This document shows, one piece after another, positions 1-9,890 of a DNA stretch of 64,000 nt (its first letter is position 1; each line of letters begins with the position of its first letter). The notes under the pieces are model-generated. The model was not told the origin of the DNA and did no database searches. It worked only from the letters and a program-made list of their open reading frames with translations. The DNA lies in contig CATNEN010000003.1 of NCBI GenBank assembly GCA_950097015.1, positions 8,168,501-8,232,500 on the forward strand, in the 5' to 3' direction. This DNA comes from Macrostomum hystrix (Eukaryota; Platyhelminthes; Macrostomidae). Both the position numbers and the translations under genes were made by a program.

Positions 1-21
1 TTTTAAATTCATCACTGTGAC

Positions 22-362
22 TTAATTGTAGGTCATTTACTGACTGTATTGTAGTTCATTTACCGACTGAATTGTAGGTCATTTACTGACTGAATTGTAG
101 GTCATTTACTGACTGAATTGTAGGTCATTTACTGACTGAATTGTAGGTCATTTACTGACTGAATTGTAGGTCATTTACTGACTGAATTGTAGGTCATTTA
201 CTGACTGTACTGCAGGTCATTTTCTGACTGAATTATAGGTCATTTACTGACTGAATTGTAGGTCATTTACTGACTGTACTGCAGGTCATTTTCTGACTGA
301 ATTATAGGTCATTTACTGACTGAATTGTAGGTCATTCAGGGACTGAATTTATTGGTCATTCG
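22..362. repeat. 23-bp minisatellite
   Basis: About 14 tandem copies of a 23-bp unit whose core reads GTAGGTCATTTACTGACTG. The outer copies are diverged and two inner copies carry the variant TACTGCAGGTCATTTTCTG. There are no unique spacers, so this is a minisatellite and not a CRISPR array. No gene is visible beside it. Confidence 0.95.
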
Positions 363-844
363 CTTTACTGTTTTTTATTCGTCAAAGTTTTTAGTAATTT
401 CAAACAAAATTGATTGAATTTTCCCGTCCTAATCATTTTCAACGGCAATTTCATTATAAGTATATTCTTAGTCGTTTGTTTTTTGGCTTGTTCCGCTAAA
501 ATAAACTTTGTCGAATTTCCCTTCTTTCTGTTTCTGCTGCTTAGCTAAGTAGCATATACTTAATAACTTAGGTATGAAAACACTTTTTTATTTGTTGTTT
601 TAAGTTTGCCTTATCATCATTTCCTTAATCTAATCTGTTAAATTATATTTTAATTTCTTCTGCCTGGTCTCTTAACCTGGGCCAAATCTTGTTATTCATT
701 TGTTAAGATCCTTTTCGAACTCTTAATAAACAAATCTTCATTGATCTAAATCGTTTTTTTGGTTTCTGTGAATGACTTTAAATCTGATTTAATTTTGTTA
801 CGATTCTAGGTTTGGTTGATTAATAATAAAATTATAACAAACTA
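363..844. other. AT-rich intergenic DNA
   Basis: No open frame, repeat family or RNA gene was recognised here. The sequence is AT-rich and looks non-coding. Confidence 0.5.
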
Positions 845-1050
845 TCCGATCAGCATGGGTCAGATGTACAGTCAGTTTTGGTTGCAGCTAGCTATTGCAC
901 AGCGCTTCCAAGGTAAGCTGCTCAGTACCTTGACTGAGGGATTGCTTCGTTCTATAATCCAGCTAATACCAGTTTTATAGCTGCGCTAACTAAAGCAATC
1001 TGGAGTTGAGCTCACGTATCTTGCTCAAGGACAAAAACTGATTCCCTTAT
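845..1050 (-). mobile_element. Degraded SINE-A copy
   Basis: This stretch aligns by eye to the better SINE-A copies, for example the one at 21011-21309. It has a GGGTCAGATGTAC start, an AGCTATTGC block and a CTTGCTCAAGGACA block in the same order. It is in reverse orientation, strongly diverged, and the tRNA-like head is gone. Confidence 0.65.
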
Positions 1051-1060
1051 AATAATATTA

Positions 1061-1284
1061 ATTACAGGAGGGCTGCGGGCAATGGTGACACTAGACCTGC
1101 AGCCAGCGAGGAGGCAATTCTGCCCATTTCGCTGACTCCTGAGGACACGCTCACACATGTGTGTACACCTGCCCTGACTTTCTCATTGTCAAGCAGTGTA
1201 CACTCCCACTGTGCCTTGGAGGTTGGCCCTCAAATGCGTAAATTGCACGACAAGTCCCTAAGCCTTCTCTCCGTTCGTCTGGTC
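1061..1284 (-). mobile_element. 5'-truncated SINE-B copy
   Basis: Reverse-oriented copy of the second SINE family. The tail (GGAGGGCTGCGGGCAATGG), the block CATTTCGCTGACTCCTGAG and the GTGTACACTCCCACTGTGCC block match the copies at 52741-53000 and 54380-54730. The copy ends at the CTTCTCTCC block, so the tRNA-like head with the polymerase III boxes is missing. Confidence 0.85.
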
Positions 1285-2355
1285 AGGCTGCAAAGTCCCA
1301 TTGTGGGGTCTCCGGTCGGTCGGATCAAAGTGGATGCTGTGGGTCGATAATTTTCCTCGCTGACGGTGGTGACTTTCGTCGTTGACGGTGACCGTGGCAG
1401 TCTGGTGTTTGATTGGGGATGTGTGTGTTCTTGTAGGTGTTGGGTTGTTGTGTGGTGTTTTTATTTCAGGGAACCCACTTTAGCTGCTGTTCGAGTTTGT
1501 TTTCCCGCGTTGCCTGGACTCAGGATACAAGGTGTGTACATCGGCGAATAATTTCGTTCCCATGGCTCTAGCTCTTGTACATAGCAACTCTATGTTAGTT
1601 AGGGCTCGCGATAATTTTTTCAGGTCTGAATAGAAAACATTTCATTTATCTGTGTGGATCTTTCTCTGGGTAGATTTTCTTTAGCTTCTCGGAGATTGAA
1701 GCCGATGATATTTGTGGATTATTGTGTGTGATTTTCGTGCTTTTTTTCTAACGCCTGACTGACACCCATTTAAATGTGTGCTGGATTTAGCAATTGAAAT
1801 GTATGTACCCAATTTTAATACGCTACTTAAAGCTAGTATATAGAACATGGTAGAAGGAGCAGTAGAAACAATCATGACATAATGCCTAATGACAAATAAG
1901 TCTATTTATATATATACAATGATAATAAATAATAGAAAAAATATAGATTTTTTGTCGAAAGCGATAAGAACAAAAACTTTTTAAAGCAGTTTTCCGCGAT
2001 ATTCCGTTGGTTCTTGCTGAAGGACGTTAAAATAATTCATTAAACGTTAAAGACATCCAAAGAGGCTCTTAATTGCTAGTCCTTTATACTAAATTTTACA
2101 ATTGTAAAACGTTTACAGTTGCATTAACTAAAGCACTTGAGAGTTGAGTACATATATCTTGCTCAAGAACACAAATAGTTTTCCCTATTTTTGTTCTTAG
2201 ACTAAGAATAAAACTACCAACCTGTCCGTTCGTCTGAATGTCCGAAAATGCGACTGCGACTGCAATCGGATTTTGCTATTCGACAAGACATAACACGAAA
2301 AATTTTCCATAGACTAAAGTAGATTTATAGTCGCCCGTCATAGTCAGTTACGAGT
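1285..2355. other. Region upstream of DPP3
   Basis: No gene is recognised. Two old repeat traces are present. The stretch 1780-2110 resembles 7470-7860 inside DPP3 intron 5, with the shared run GCTCTTAATTGCTAGTCCTT. The stretch 2115-2190 is a fragment of SINE-A (CTAAAGCA, GAGTTGAG and CTTGCTCAAG blocks). The promoter of DPP3 must lie in or before this region but no clear core promoter motif was identified. Confidence 0.5.
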
Positions 2356-2529
2356 ATGAATATATTTTTCAATCTGTCTCCACAGCTGTCCTTTCTGGTT
2401 CGACCGCTTCTGCAACTCAAATCAGTAGCAAGCAAAGCCACTAACACAGCAATATTTACTAAGCAACAAGCTCTTTTATCGCAAGCTGTAGCCAGCCCTT
2501 CATTGAAACAGCCGCCCAAGTCTGTAATA

Positions 2530-5500
2530 ATGGACCGCTCTCTGTACACGGTGCCTTCGGACGCTCCCGTCACCTTCCTGTCCTGCGGTGCTGCATTCTC
2601 CAAGCTGAGTGAAGCTGAGAAGGCATACGCCTATCACCTGTGCAGAGCCTCATGGTTCAATGGTCTAATATGCCTGCACCAGACCAGTGCTGAGTCACCC
2701 GGCCTCTTCCTGGTGCTGCAGAACATCTTCAGGCGTCAGACACCGGAGCAGCTGAGAGCAGCTTGTGGTGATTCAGTTTCCGATGAGCAATGGGCAGCCT
2801 TCCTGATGTATGTTACTCAGTTGCTGGGCAATTTGGGCAACTACAAATCATTTGGCGACACCAAGATTCTGCCTGACCTGCCCGAGGATGTTCTGGACAA
2901 GTGAGCAGGAACTTCTTGCCTTTGGATGTTTTCTATTTTTGTTCGATTACATCGCATGTTACGGGTACAACTGTTACAGTGTTTCTACAGCTGTCACAGA
3001 GCTTTCACAACTGTTACAGTGCTTTCACAACTGTTACAGTGCTTCCACAGCTGTTACAGAGCTTTCACAACTGTTACAGAGCTTTCACAACTGTTACAGA
3101 GCTTTCACAACTGTTACAGTGCTTTCACAACTGTTACAGAGCTTTCACAACTGTTACAGAGCTTTCACAACTGTTACAGAGCTTTCACAACTGTTACAGA
3201 GCTTTCACAACTGTTACAGAGCTTTCACAGCTGTTACAGAGCTTTCACAACTGTTACAGAGCTTTCACAACTGTTACAGAGCTTTCACAACTGTTACAGA
3301 GCTTTCACAACTGTTACAGAGCTTTCACAACTGTTACAGAGCTTTCACAACTGTCACAGAGCTTCCACAACTGTCACAGAGCTTTCACAACTGTCACAGA
3401 GCTTTCACAACTGTTACAGTGCTTCCACAGCTGTTACAGAGCTTTCACAGCTGTTACAGAGCTTTCACAACTGTTACAGAGCTTTCACAACTGTTACAGA
3501 GCTTTCACAACTGTTACAGAGCTTTCACAACTGTTACAGAGCTTTCACAACTGTTACAGTACTTCCACAGCTGTCACAGAGCTTTCACAACTGTTACAGA
3601 GCTTTCACAGCTGTTACAGAGCTTTCACAACTGTTACAGAGCTTTCACAACTGTTACAGAGCTTTCACAACTGTTACAGAGCTTTCACAACTGTTACAGA
3701 GCTTCCGCATTTGTTACAGAGCTTTCACAACTGTTACAGTACTTCCACAGCTGTCACAGAGCTTTCACAACTGTTACAGAGCTTTCACAGCTGTTACAGA
3801 GCTTTCACAACTGTTACAGAGCTTTCACAACTGTTACAGAGCTTTCACAACTGTTACAGTGCTTCCGCAGCTGTTACAGAGCTTTCACAACTGTTACAGA
3901 GCTTTCACAGCTGTTACAGAGCTTTCACAACTGTTACAGTGCTTCCGCAGCTGTTACAGAGCTTTCACAACTGTTACAGAGCTTTCACAGCTGTTACAGA
4001 GCTTTCACAACTGTTACAGTGCTTCCGCAGCTGTTACAGAGCTTTCACAACGGTCACAGAGCTTTCACAACTGTTACAGAGCTTTCACAACTGTTACAGA
4101 GCTTTCACAACTGTTACAGAGCTTTCACAACTGTTACAGAGCTTTCACAGCTGTTACAGTGCTTCCGCAACTGTTACAGAGCTTCCACAGCTGTTACAGA
4201 GCTTTCACAGCTGTTACAGAGCTTCCACAACTGTTACAGAGCTTTCACAGCTGTTACAGAGCTTTCACAACTGTTACAGAGCTTTCACAACTGTCACAGA
4301 GCTTTCACAACTGTTACAGAGCTTTCACAACTGTTACAGTGCTTCCGCAACTGTTACAGAGCTATAATTGTTTAAGTACTAATGCTCTTTCAGAAATTTA
4401 ATTTCAAGCTGTTTCTAAACTGTTAGAAACAGACTGTTACAAAGCATCCTTTATACCGCAACCGATTGCAGAATCGTCACCAGTTCCGATGCGCACGCGG
4501 CCTCCGAGCGAGTCCGGGTTGCCTGGCAACGCTGCCGCTCCGCTGCCAGCAGCCTGACGGAGCGGAACCGGCAGCTGGGCCTTGGCTCAGCCGGGGTGAC
4601 CGCCTACTTCTCCGAGAACTGTGACGAGACTGATGCGAAACTGGCTCAGGCGTTTCTGGACAGTCGCAAGATCAGCGCCTACAACACCAGGCTGTTTAAG
4701 TCCACCGATGACGGCTCCTACCGCGTTGTGCAGGTAATAATGTTTTAGCATTTTATTCTCTAGGACTTGAGTTTTCAGCCAAGCCAACTTGAGACAATAT
4801 GAGTGGACCAGGCTGACGGCCAATTAGAAACATTTGTGTTGCTAGCGAATCGGAACGAAGAAGTCAGCCAGGCAGGTTCGGCTTGAGGCTGAGGCAGTTC
4901 AGGCTTTTGTAGGTTCGGGTACTGGACTACTCAGAGTCGGAAAGTTGAACGCGGTCAGAGGCTCGAGGAGTGCGGACACTTCAAGCTAAGAAAGGATGAC
5001 CTGTGGGCGGAAAGCCACTCGCCCCTCAGCGACAAGGGTGATAGATCGAGCGGTAAAGCTGAGAGCGACCGAGCGTTCCCAAGGGGAAAAGAGCAAAGAA
5101 ATGAAACTGTTCAGACTCACCGGGCAGGAATAAAGTTGTGTCGAACAAGGACGCGCCTTCTCTGTTTATTTTGCATAAAATCTCTACTCTGATGAGCGTT
5201 TACTTGATGAAATTTGCTTTGCCAGGGTGAATTTCAGCGCAAGGGCATACGCATAAACGCAAAGTCGCAAATACAAACACCAACGCTCAATAAACCGCCA
5301 CAGCCCCTTACCGCACGCCTTAAATAGCACACGTAGGGGGAGGGGCGGGGGTCAGACAAACGCCGACTGTCAGCCAATCAGCACGCAGGCTGACAGACTA
5401 CCAGCTAAGCCAACTAAACAACGCGCGCGGCGGGTTGCACAGGCGCCACTCCCCACATAGGAGTGGAGCAGCCTAAGCCGCTCTCGCCGCACCCAATTAG

Positions 5501-8500
5501 AGTCTGCAAATGGGAGTCTCATGTTGCATATTTCGTTCCTAGGCTTCTGCCGAACCTGGCTTTGTCATCGAGCCTGTCGAATTCGTTGGCGAAGGCGGCA
5601 AGTCCAGCAAGTTCAGCGTTGAACGAGGCGACTACCGGGAGCTGATGTCGCTGGCGCTGCCGCATTTGCGCAACGCCGAAGCTGCTGCGCTTAACGCCAA
5701 CCAGGCGGAGATGCTGCGTCACTACGCTGCCTCATTCGACGGGGGCAGCATCGACGATCACAAGGACGGCTCGAGGGCCTGGATCCGCGACAAGGGACCG
5801 GCCGTGGAGACCTACATGGGATTCATCGAGCCCTACAGGTAAGGTGGCAAAATACTTATGCATTAGACTATAATGCTCTGCGTTCTTAGTGCTGCTGTCT
5901 CTTGAATTGATCAGCATTTTGTCGATTCCATAACCAAATTATGCAAGTATTCACTTTGGCAGCCAGTTTTTAAGACTGCCCATGTCCTGGCACATCTCTA
6001 ACCTTGTCTATTTTCTCCCGTGTCTCAACTCTAGCGTTTCATCTCACAAAGTGTCGGCTCTCCCGTGCTTCATCTCTCTCTTGTCTCAGATCTGCCTAGT
6101 ATTATCCCTCCTGTTTCTCACCTCTTCTGTGTCAAACGAATGTAACGCGAAACTGTCCTCAGAGATCCCTACGGTGTGCGCGGTGAATTCGAGAGCTTCG
6201 TTGCCGTAGTGAACAAGGAGCAGAGTGCCAAATTCAATGCCCTGGTGTCTAACGCTGAGAAATTCCTGCCTCTTCTGCCCTGGCCAGCGGCTTACGAGAA
6301 GGACAAATTTCTGCAGCCGGACTTCACTGCTCTGGACGTTGTGACATTTGCTAGCAGCGAACCACCGCTGGGTATCAACATCCCCAATTATGATGAAATT
6401 CGACAGTCAGAAGGCTTCAAGAATGTCTCGCTAGGCAATGTTCTGTCTAGCAGCTTCTCTGATCCCAAGACAACTTTCCTGGCTGACGTAGACATAGATG
6501 TCTATGTTAAACGCATCGTTGAAGCTAATGAATTGCAGGTAGCGTTGCTGAAATTACTTGTGTGTCTATATTTTACGTATTGAGTAGATAAGAACTTTTC
6601 TTCAGGGTTAAATATCCACCGTTTGCAGGGCCAAATCTTCTTTACCTGTTCTCCCAATTTTTCTTATGACCCATTCTTTTTTATTTAGCTCGACCGATTC
6701 TCCCTCCTTTAATGTCTAACTGTCTACTTTCAGACTTTCAGAACGAATTCTTCCATGCATTCAGGACCCATTCTCCCCAGTTTTTAGGACCGACTCTGCA
6801 CAGTTTGCAGTACAAGTTCTCCCAAATTTTCAAGAGCGATTGTAACCCGTTTTAGGACCAATTTTCTATAGTTTTCATGTTCAATTCTCTCTGTAATCTG
6901 TCAGGACTAGAATTTTGTAACAAGAAGATACCCTAAACTAAAAGTAGATTGAACTGCCTACTTTGGCAGGTGGGCCTCCACGAGCTGCTGGGCCACGGCA
7001 GCGGCAAACTTTTTGAGCAGTCGGCCGATGGCCAGTTAAATTTCGACTCAAATTCGGTGACGGATTTGGTCACAGGTAACCTGGTGTCTACCTGGTATCA
7101 GTCTGGAGATACCTGGGATAGCAAGTTCAGCAATCTGGCGTCTGCCTTCGAGGAATGCCGAGCCGAATGCGTCGGAGTCTACCTGTGCGACGTGCCTGAA
7201 GTTCTAGCCGTATTCGGCTTCTCAGCAGCTCAGGAGGCCGAGGAGGTCACCTACGTCAACTGGCTGTGCACAGCTCGGTATGGCCTGACCTCGCTAGAGA
7301 TGTACTCGCCCGAAGGTGGCGGCGTCTGGAGGCAGGCTCACAGTCAGGCCGCTTTCGTCATTCTCCGAGTGATGCTCGAGGCTGGACATGTGAGCTGGCT
7401 AATACTATGCTTCTACTACCCTGTTATCTTCGATGGTGATAGAAAAAATGCGCTAATAAGACTATTTGCATTGCTGCGGAACTTTTACAACTGCTACTTA
7501 CAGCCAAGTACTTATAAATTGCTAGTAGCAGCATTAGAAACTATATTTTTGCATTCAGCCTAATACCATATAAAAAAGAGTATATTTTGACAGTAAGATG
7601 AAAATGGTAATAAAATTACAGATAAAATATTTTTAAAGAACACAATAACAAACTTCGTCGAAAGAAACATCAAAGGAAAAGCGTTTTTGCAACTTATATT
7701 AAGGTAGAACAATTAATTAAACGCTGAAGGCTCCCAAATGCTGAAGGCTAGCAATAGGCTCTTAATTGCTAGTCCTTTATACTAAATTTCTCAGTTGTAG
7801 AAAGTTGCGCTTATACTTCTCAGAGGCTCTTAGCCATCAACTTTTCTAGGAACGTCAGTTTATCAACGAGAGTTAGAAATTCTAAGCATTGATAGTTCAG
7901 TTTCTAGCAGATTAGACTTGAACAGACGGACAAGAATTAGAAGCTTAGTATATTGGACTAGCAATTTAGCCCCCTCACTATTAGGTTAAGCACAGTAATT
8001 AATTAGTCTTTACTTAGCAAATATGATAAATAATTTCTAGCCAGTATAGTTTTCATTCAAACCACTACTACTGCTACTATTGCACCAATATTATATTCCA
8101 GGGCCTAGTGACAATCTCAGAGACGACAGGCGAGGACGGCCATCCGGACCTGACGGTGCGCCTGGACCGGTCCAAGATTCGCAGCGTGGCCAAGCCGGCA
8201 GTCGGCGAGTTCCTGAAGCGCCTGCAGTGCTACAAGTCAACCTGCAATGTGGAGGCTGGCCGGGCATTCTTTGAGTCCTACTCAAGCGTTGACGAATATT
8301 TCCAGCGACTGCGCCAAGTTGTGATCGCCAGGCGCAAGCCGAGGCGCGTCTTCATCCAGGCCAACCTGCGAATGGACTCGGCTGGCAGCGTCGGCCTCGT
8401 CGAGTACTCGGACGGCGCCAGCGAGATGATCCGGTCATTCCGGGAGCGGTTCAACGACGAGGACTGGGCCAGAATCGAGGACGCGATCTGGCTGCAGTGG

Positions 8501-8533
8501 GAGCGGGACCTGCCCCACATGCTGCTGGCCTGA
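2530..8533 (+). CDS. DPP3: Dipeptidyl peptidase 3 (metallopeptidase family M49)
   Basis: Zinc exopeptidase that removes dipeptides from the N-terminus of short peptides; members are mainly cytosolic, and in vertebrates the protein also binds KEAP1. Exons: 2530-2900, 4472-4733, 5543-5838, 6163-6538, 6970-7389, 8102-8533. All introns are GT-AG, all joins keep frame, and the product is 718 residues (human enzyme 737). The M49 zinc motif HELLGH is at residues 439-444 and the second motif EECRAE at 496-501; their 57-residue spacing equals the family's. The block [10 protein letters not shown] near residue 110 and [11 protein letters not shown] near the C-terminus are also typical. The start MDRSLYTV aligns with the family N-terminus. 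The frame stays open upstream to an ATG at 2356, which would add 58 residues with no acidic residue, and a splice-acceptor-like tract ending at 2385 lies within that extension. No disabling change is seen, so the gene looks functional. Confidence 0.95.
2960..4365. repeat. 20-bp minisatellite filling DPP3 intron 1
   Basis: About 70 tandem copies of the 20-bp unit GCTTTCACAACTGTTACAGA, with recurring variants such as AGCTG, GTCACAG and TTCCGC. The array fills almost all of the intron, starting about 60 bp after the donor at 2901 and ending about 105 bp before exon 2. Because 20 is not a multiple of 3 and the unit lacks stops, all three forward frames stay open for nearly 500 codons. Those frames are artefacts. 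Each unit ends in TTACAG, so an AG dinucleotide recurs every 20 bases in transcript sense. Confidence 0.97.
4832..5457 (-). mobile_element. Candidate solo LTR in DPP3 intron 2
   Basis: This GC-richer block stands out from the rest of the intron. Read on the - strand it has a CCAAT-type box (GCTGATTGGCTG), a GC-rich stretch, a TATA-like box (GCTATTTAAGG) about 70 bp on, then an AATAAA signal (CAAAATAAACAGAG), which is the layout of an LTR promoter and polyadenylation site. The ends read TGTTGCTAG and CCCCACA on the + strand, giving TG...CA. No second copy is in the window and a target duplication could not be settled. It could also be an unrelated GC-rich insertion. Confidence 0.4.
6600..6930. 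repeat. Decayed ~30-bp tandem repeat in DPP3 intron 4
   Basis: Phrases such as AGGACCNATTCTCCCCAG, TTTTAGGACC and CAATTTTC recur roughly every 30 bases with heavy divergence. This looks like an old minisatellite that has stopped being homogenised. It lies directly before the exon carrying the HELLGH motif. Confidence 0.5.
7390..8101. other. DPP3 intron 5 with an old dispersed repeat
   Basis: This intron opens with GTGAGC and closes with a CAG acceptor. The part 7470-7860 is a diverged copy of 1780-2110, sharing the run GCTCTTAATTGCTAGTCCTT and the flanking blocks CGTCGAAAG and ATTAAACG in the same order. That suggests an old transposon family of unknown type. Nothing else was recognised. Confidence 0.55.
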
Positions 8534-8613
8534 GGGCGTACGACTGCATCGACGACCTGACCAGTGCTGAAGCAGAAAGGAGAATACTTTTTTCATTATA
8601 GTTAATTGTAGTT

Positions 8614-8619
8614 AATAAA
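8614..8619 (+). terminator. Likely DPP3 polyadenylation signal
   Basis: AATAAA lies 81 bases after the DPP3 stop codon and is followed by a T-rich stretch, the expected arrangement for 3'-end cleavage. This implies a short 3' untranslated region of about 100 bases. Confidence 0.75.
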
Positions 8620-8639
8620 AGCTTTTTTGTAATTTGAGT

Positions 8640-9000
8640 TTGAGTTACTTATTTCTAGTTATTGAAATTAAAAAATAGATTTCTATTATTTAATATTAAT
8701 ACTATATAATTAATATTGAAGCGAAACGTTCAGTATATTTTTCTATATTGTCCTTTCATTAGTCGCTTGTAGCTTAATTTCATTTCCACAACTTAGCCGC
8801 TGAAAATTATTATTTTAGGTACAATAATAAAAAATCCCTCATTTCTAGAATATGTTTGGGAGAATCGGTAGATATACTTAGCTATACTAAAAAGTAACAC
8901 CCTGGCTATCAGTCTCCGATGCATGGAATGATTCACACTTTATCAACTCTCTCGAGTACATCGAGTGAAGATTTTAATTCATCTATCTGGCTATTATTAA
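8640..9000. other. Intergenic DNA before the retrotransposon
   Basis: AT-rich sequence between the DPP3 3' end and the 5' LTR. No gene or repeat was recognised. Confidence 0.5.
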
Positions 9001-9005
9001 TGAAT

Positions 9006-9395
9006 TGTAGCGACTTTTGGTTACGCGACTTGTTTGTACTTGCTCTGATTGTGTCTCTCTTTTCTTTATCGCTGCACCCCCCTCCTTCCCCCTGCCCCTG
9101 CTACTCTCCACGATTGTACCCCCAACCCCCCTTTCGTCGCTTTCCTTTGTCTGCCTATGTACATCTGAGGCGGGGTTTAAGTTTAACCCTATCCTTACTA
9201 TCGATCGCTTCTCTCTAGCCGCTAGTGTTAAGTTCAAATATAATGTCTGGCCCTCTGGGCCTTTGTGAGTCATCCCCCATTGCGATCTCTGTCTCGTTTG
9301 AGGTTTGGCCGTATGAACGGGCTCTTGCTGCGAAGATTCAATTAATTGCATGACTTCAACTCGCTTCGCTTCTTAATTCACTCGAAGTAAAGACA
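9006..9395 (+). repeat. 5' LTR of the BEL/Pao element
   Basis: 390 bp, TG...CA ends, followed directly by the primer binding site. It reads the same as the 3' LTR by eye. It drives transcription of the element in such retrotransposons. Short open frames on both strands of the LTR are incidental. Confidence 0.93.
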
Positions 9396-9408
9396 TGGCG
9401 CCCGAACG
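9396..9408 (+). promoter_or_regulatory. Primer binding site (tRNA-Lys type)
   Basis: TGGCGCCCGAAC starts right after the 5' LTR. This matches the first 12 bases of the complement of the 3' end of lysine tRNA, including the CCA, as used by many LTR elements to start minus-strand DNA synthesis. Confidence 0.85.
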
Positions 9409-9890
9409 AAAATAAGCCCTCTAGAAAAGTAAGTCGTCAGTCGTATTCTCATCGATTCGGTCGAAGTTGCCGGCGGTCTCGCTCACCTCTTTGTATGCTG
9501 CCGGTCTCGCTCGCCTCTTCGTCTGCTGCCGGCCTCGCTCGCTTCTTCACCTGCCTGCCGGCTTCGTTCGCTCTCCCGTCTACTGGCTCACGCCTGCCGG
9601 CCTCGCTCGCTCCCTCGCATACCGGCTGGTGTCTGTCTCCCTATTTCGTGACTGTCTCATCAATTAACTGAACTGTCGAGATAAGTAATAATAGATTTTA
9701 CTGATCGCAATCCTATATTTATCATCTGGCTGTTCTGCTGGAGTTTCTACAGACGGAAATTCAAGTTCGAGAGAACGCAGCAGTGGGCGGTAAGAAATCG
9801 AGCAACTCAGAAGCCAGTCGACATTGCCTTCAACCTAAGTCTTCGCTTGCAACGTTAACCGTGCAGTCCCGAAATGATCGACAAGCTGTC
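9396..9890. other. Shortened leader and gag remnant of the element
   Basis: Between the primer binding site and the first ATG of the long frame there are only about 500 bases. A degenerate repeat of GCCGGCNTCGCTCGC phrases occupies 9465-9625. From about 9700 the gag-pol frame is open without an ATG and encodes a short stretch of gag character (for example LLEFLQTEIQVRENA). The several hundred gag residues that normally precede the zinc knuckles in BEL/Pao are not present, so a deletion ends near 9690-9700. Confidence 0.6.

Noticed and set aside
22-362. CRISPR-like array
   Set aside because: Copies are directly adjacent without unique spacers, and the window is from an animal. The same holds for all other arrays.
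2810-4401. Three overlapping forward open frames of 488-521 codons
   Set aside because: They are all translations of the 20-bp satellite in DPP3 intron 1; the protein repeats simply reflect the unit.
8983-9351. 122-129 codon frames in both LTRs on the - strand
   Set aside because: They lie wholly inside the LTR and are the same sequence twice; LTR promoter sequence explains them.
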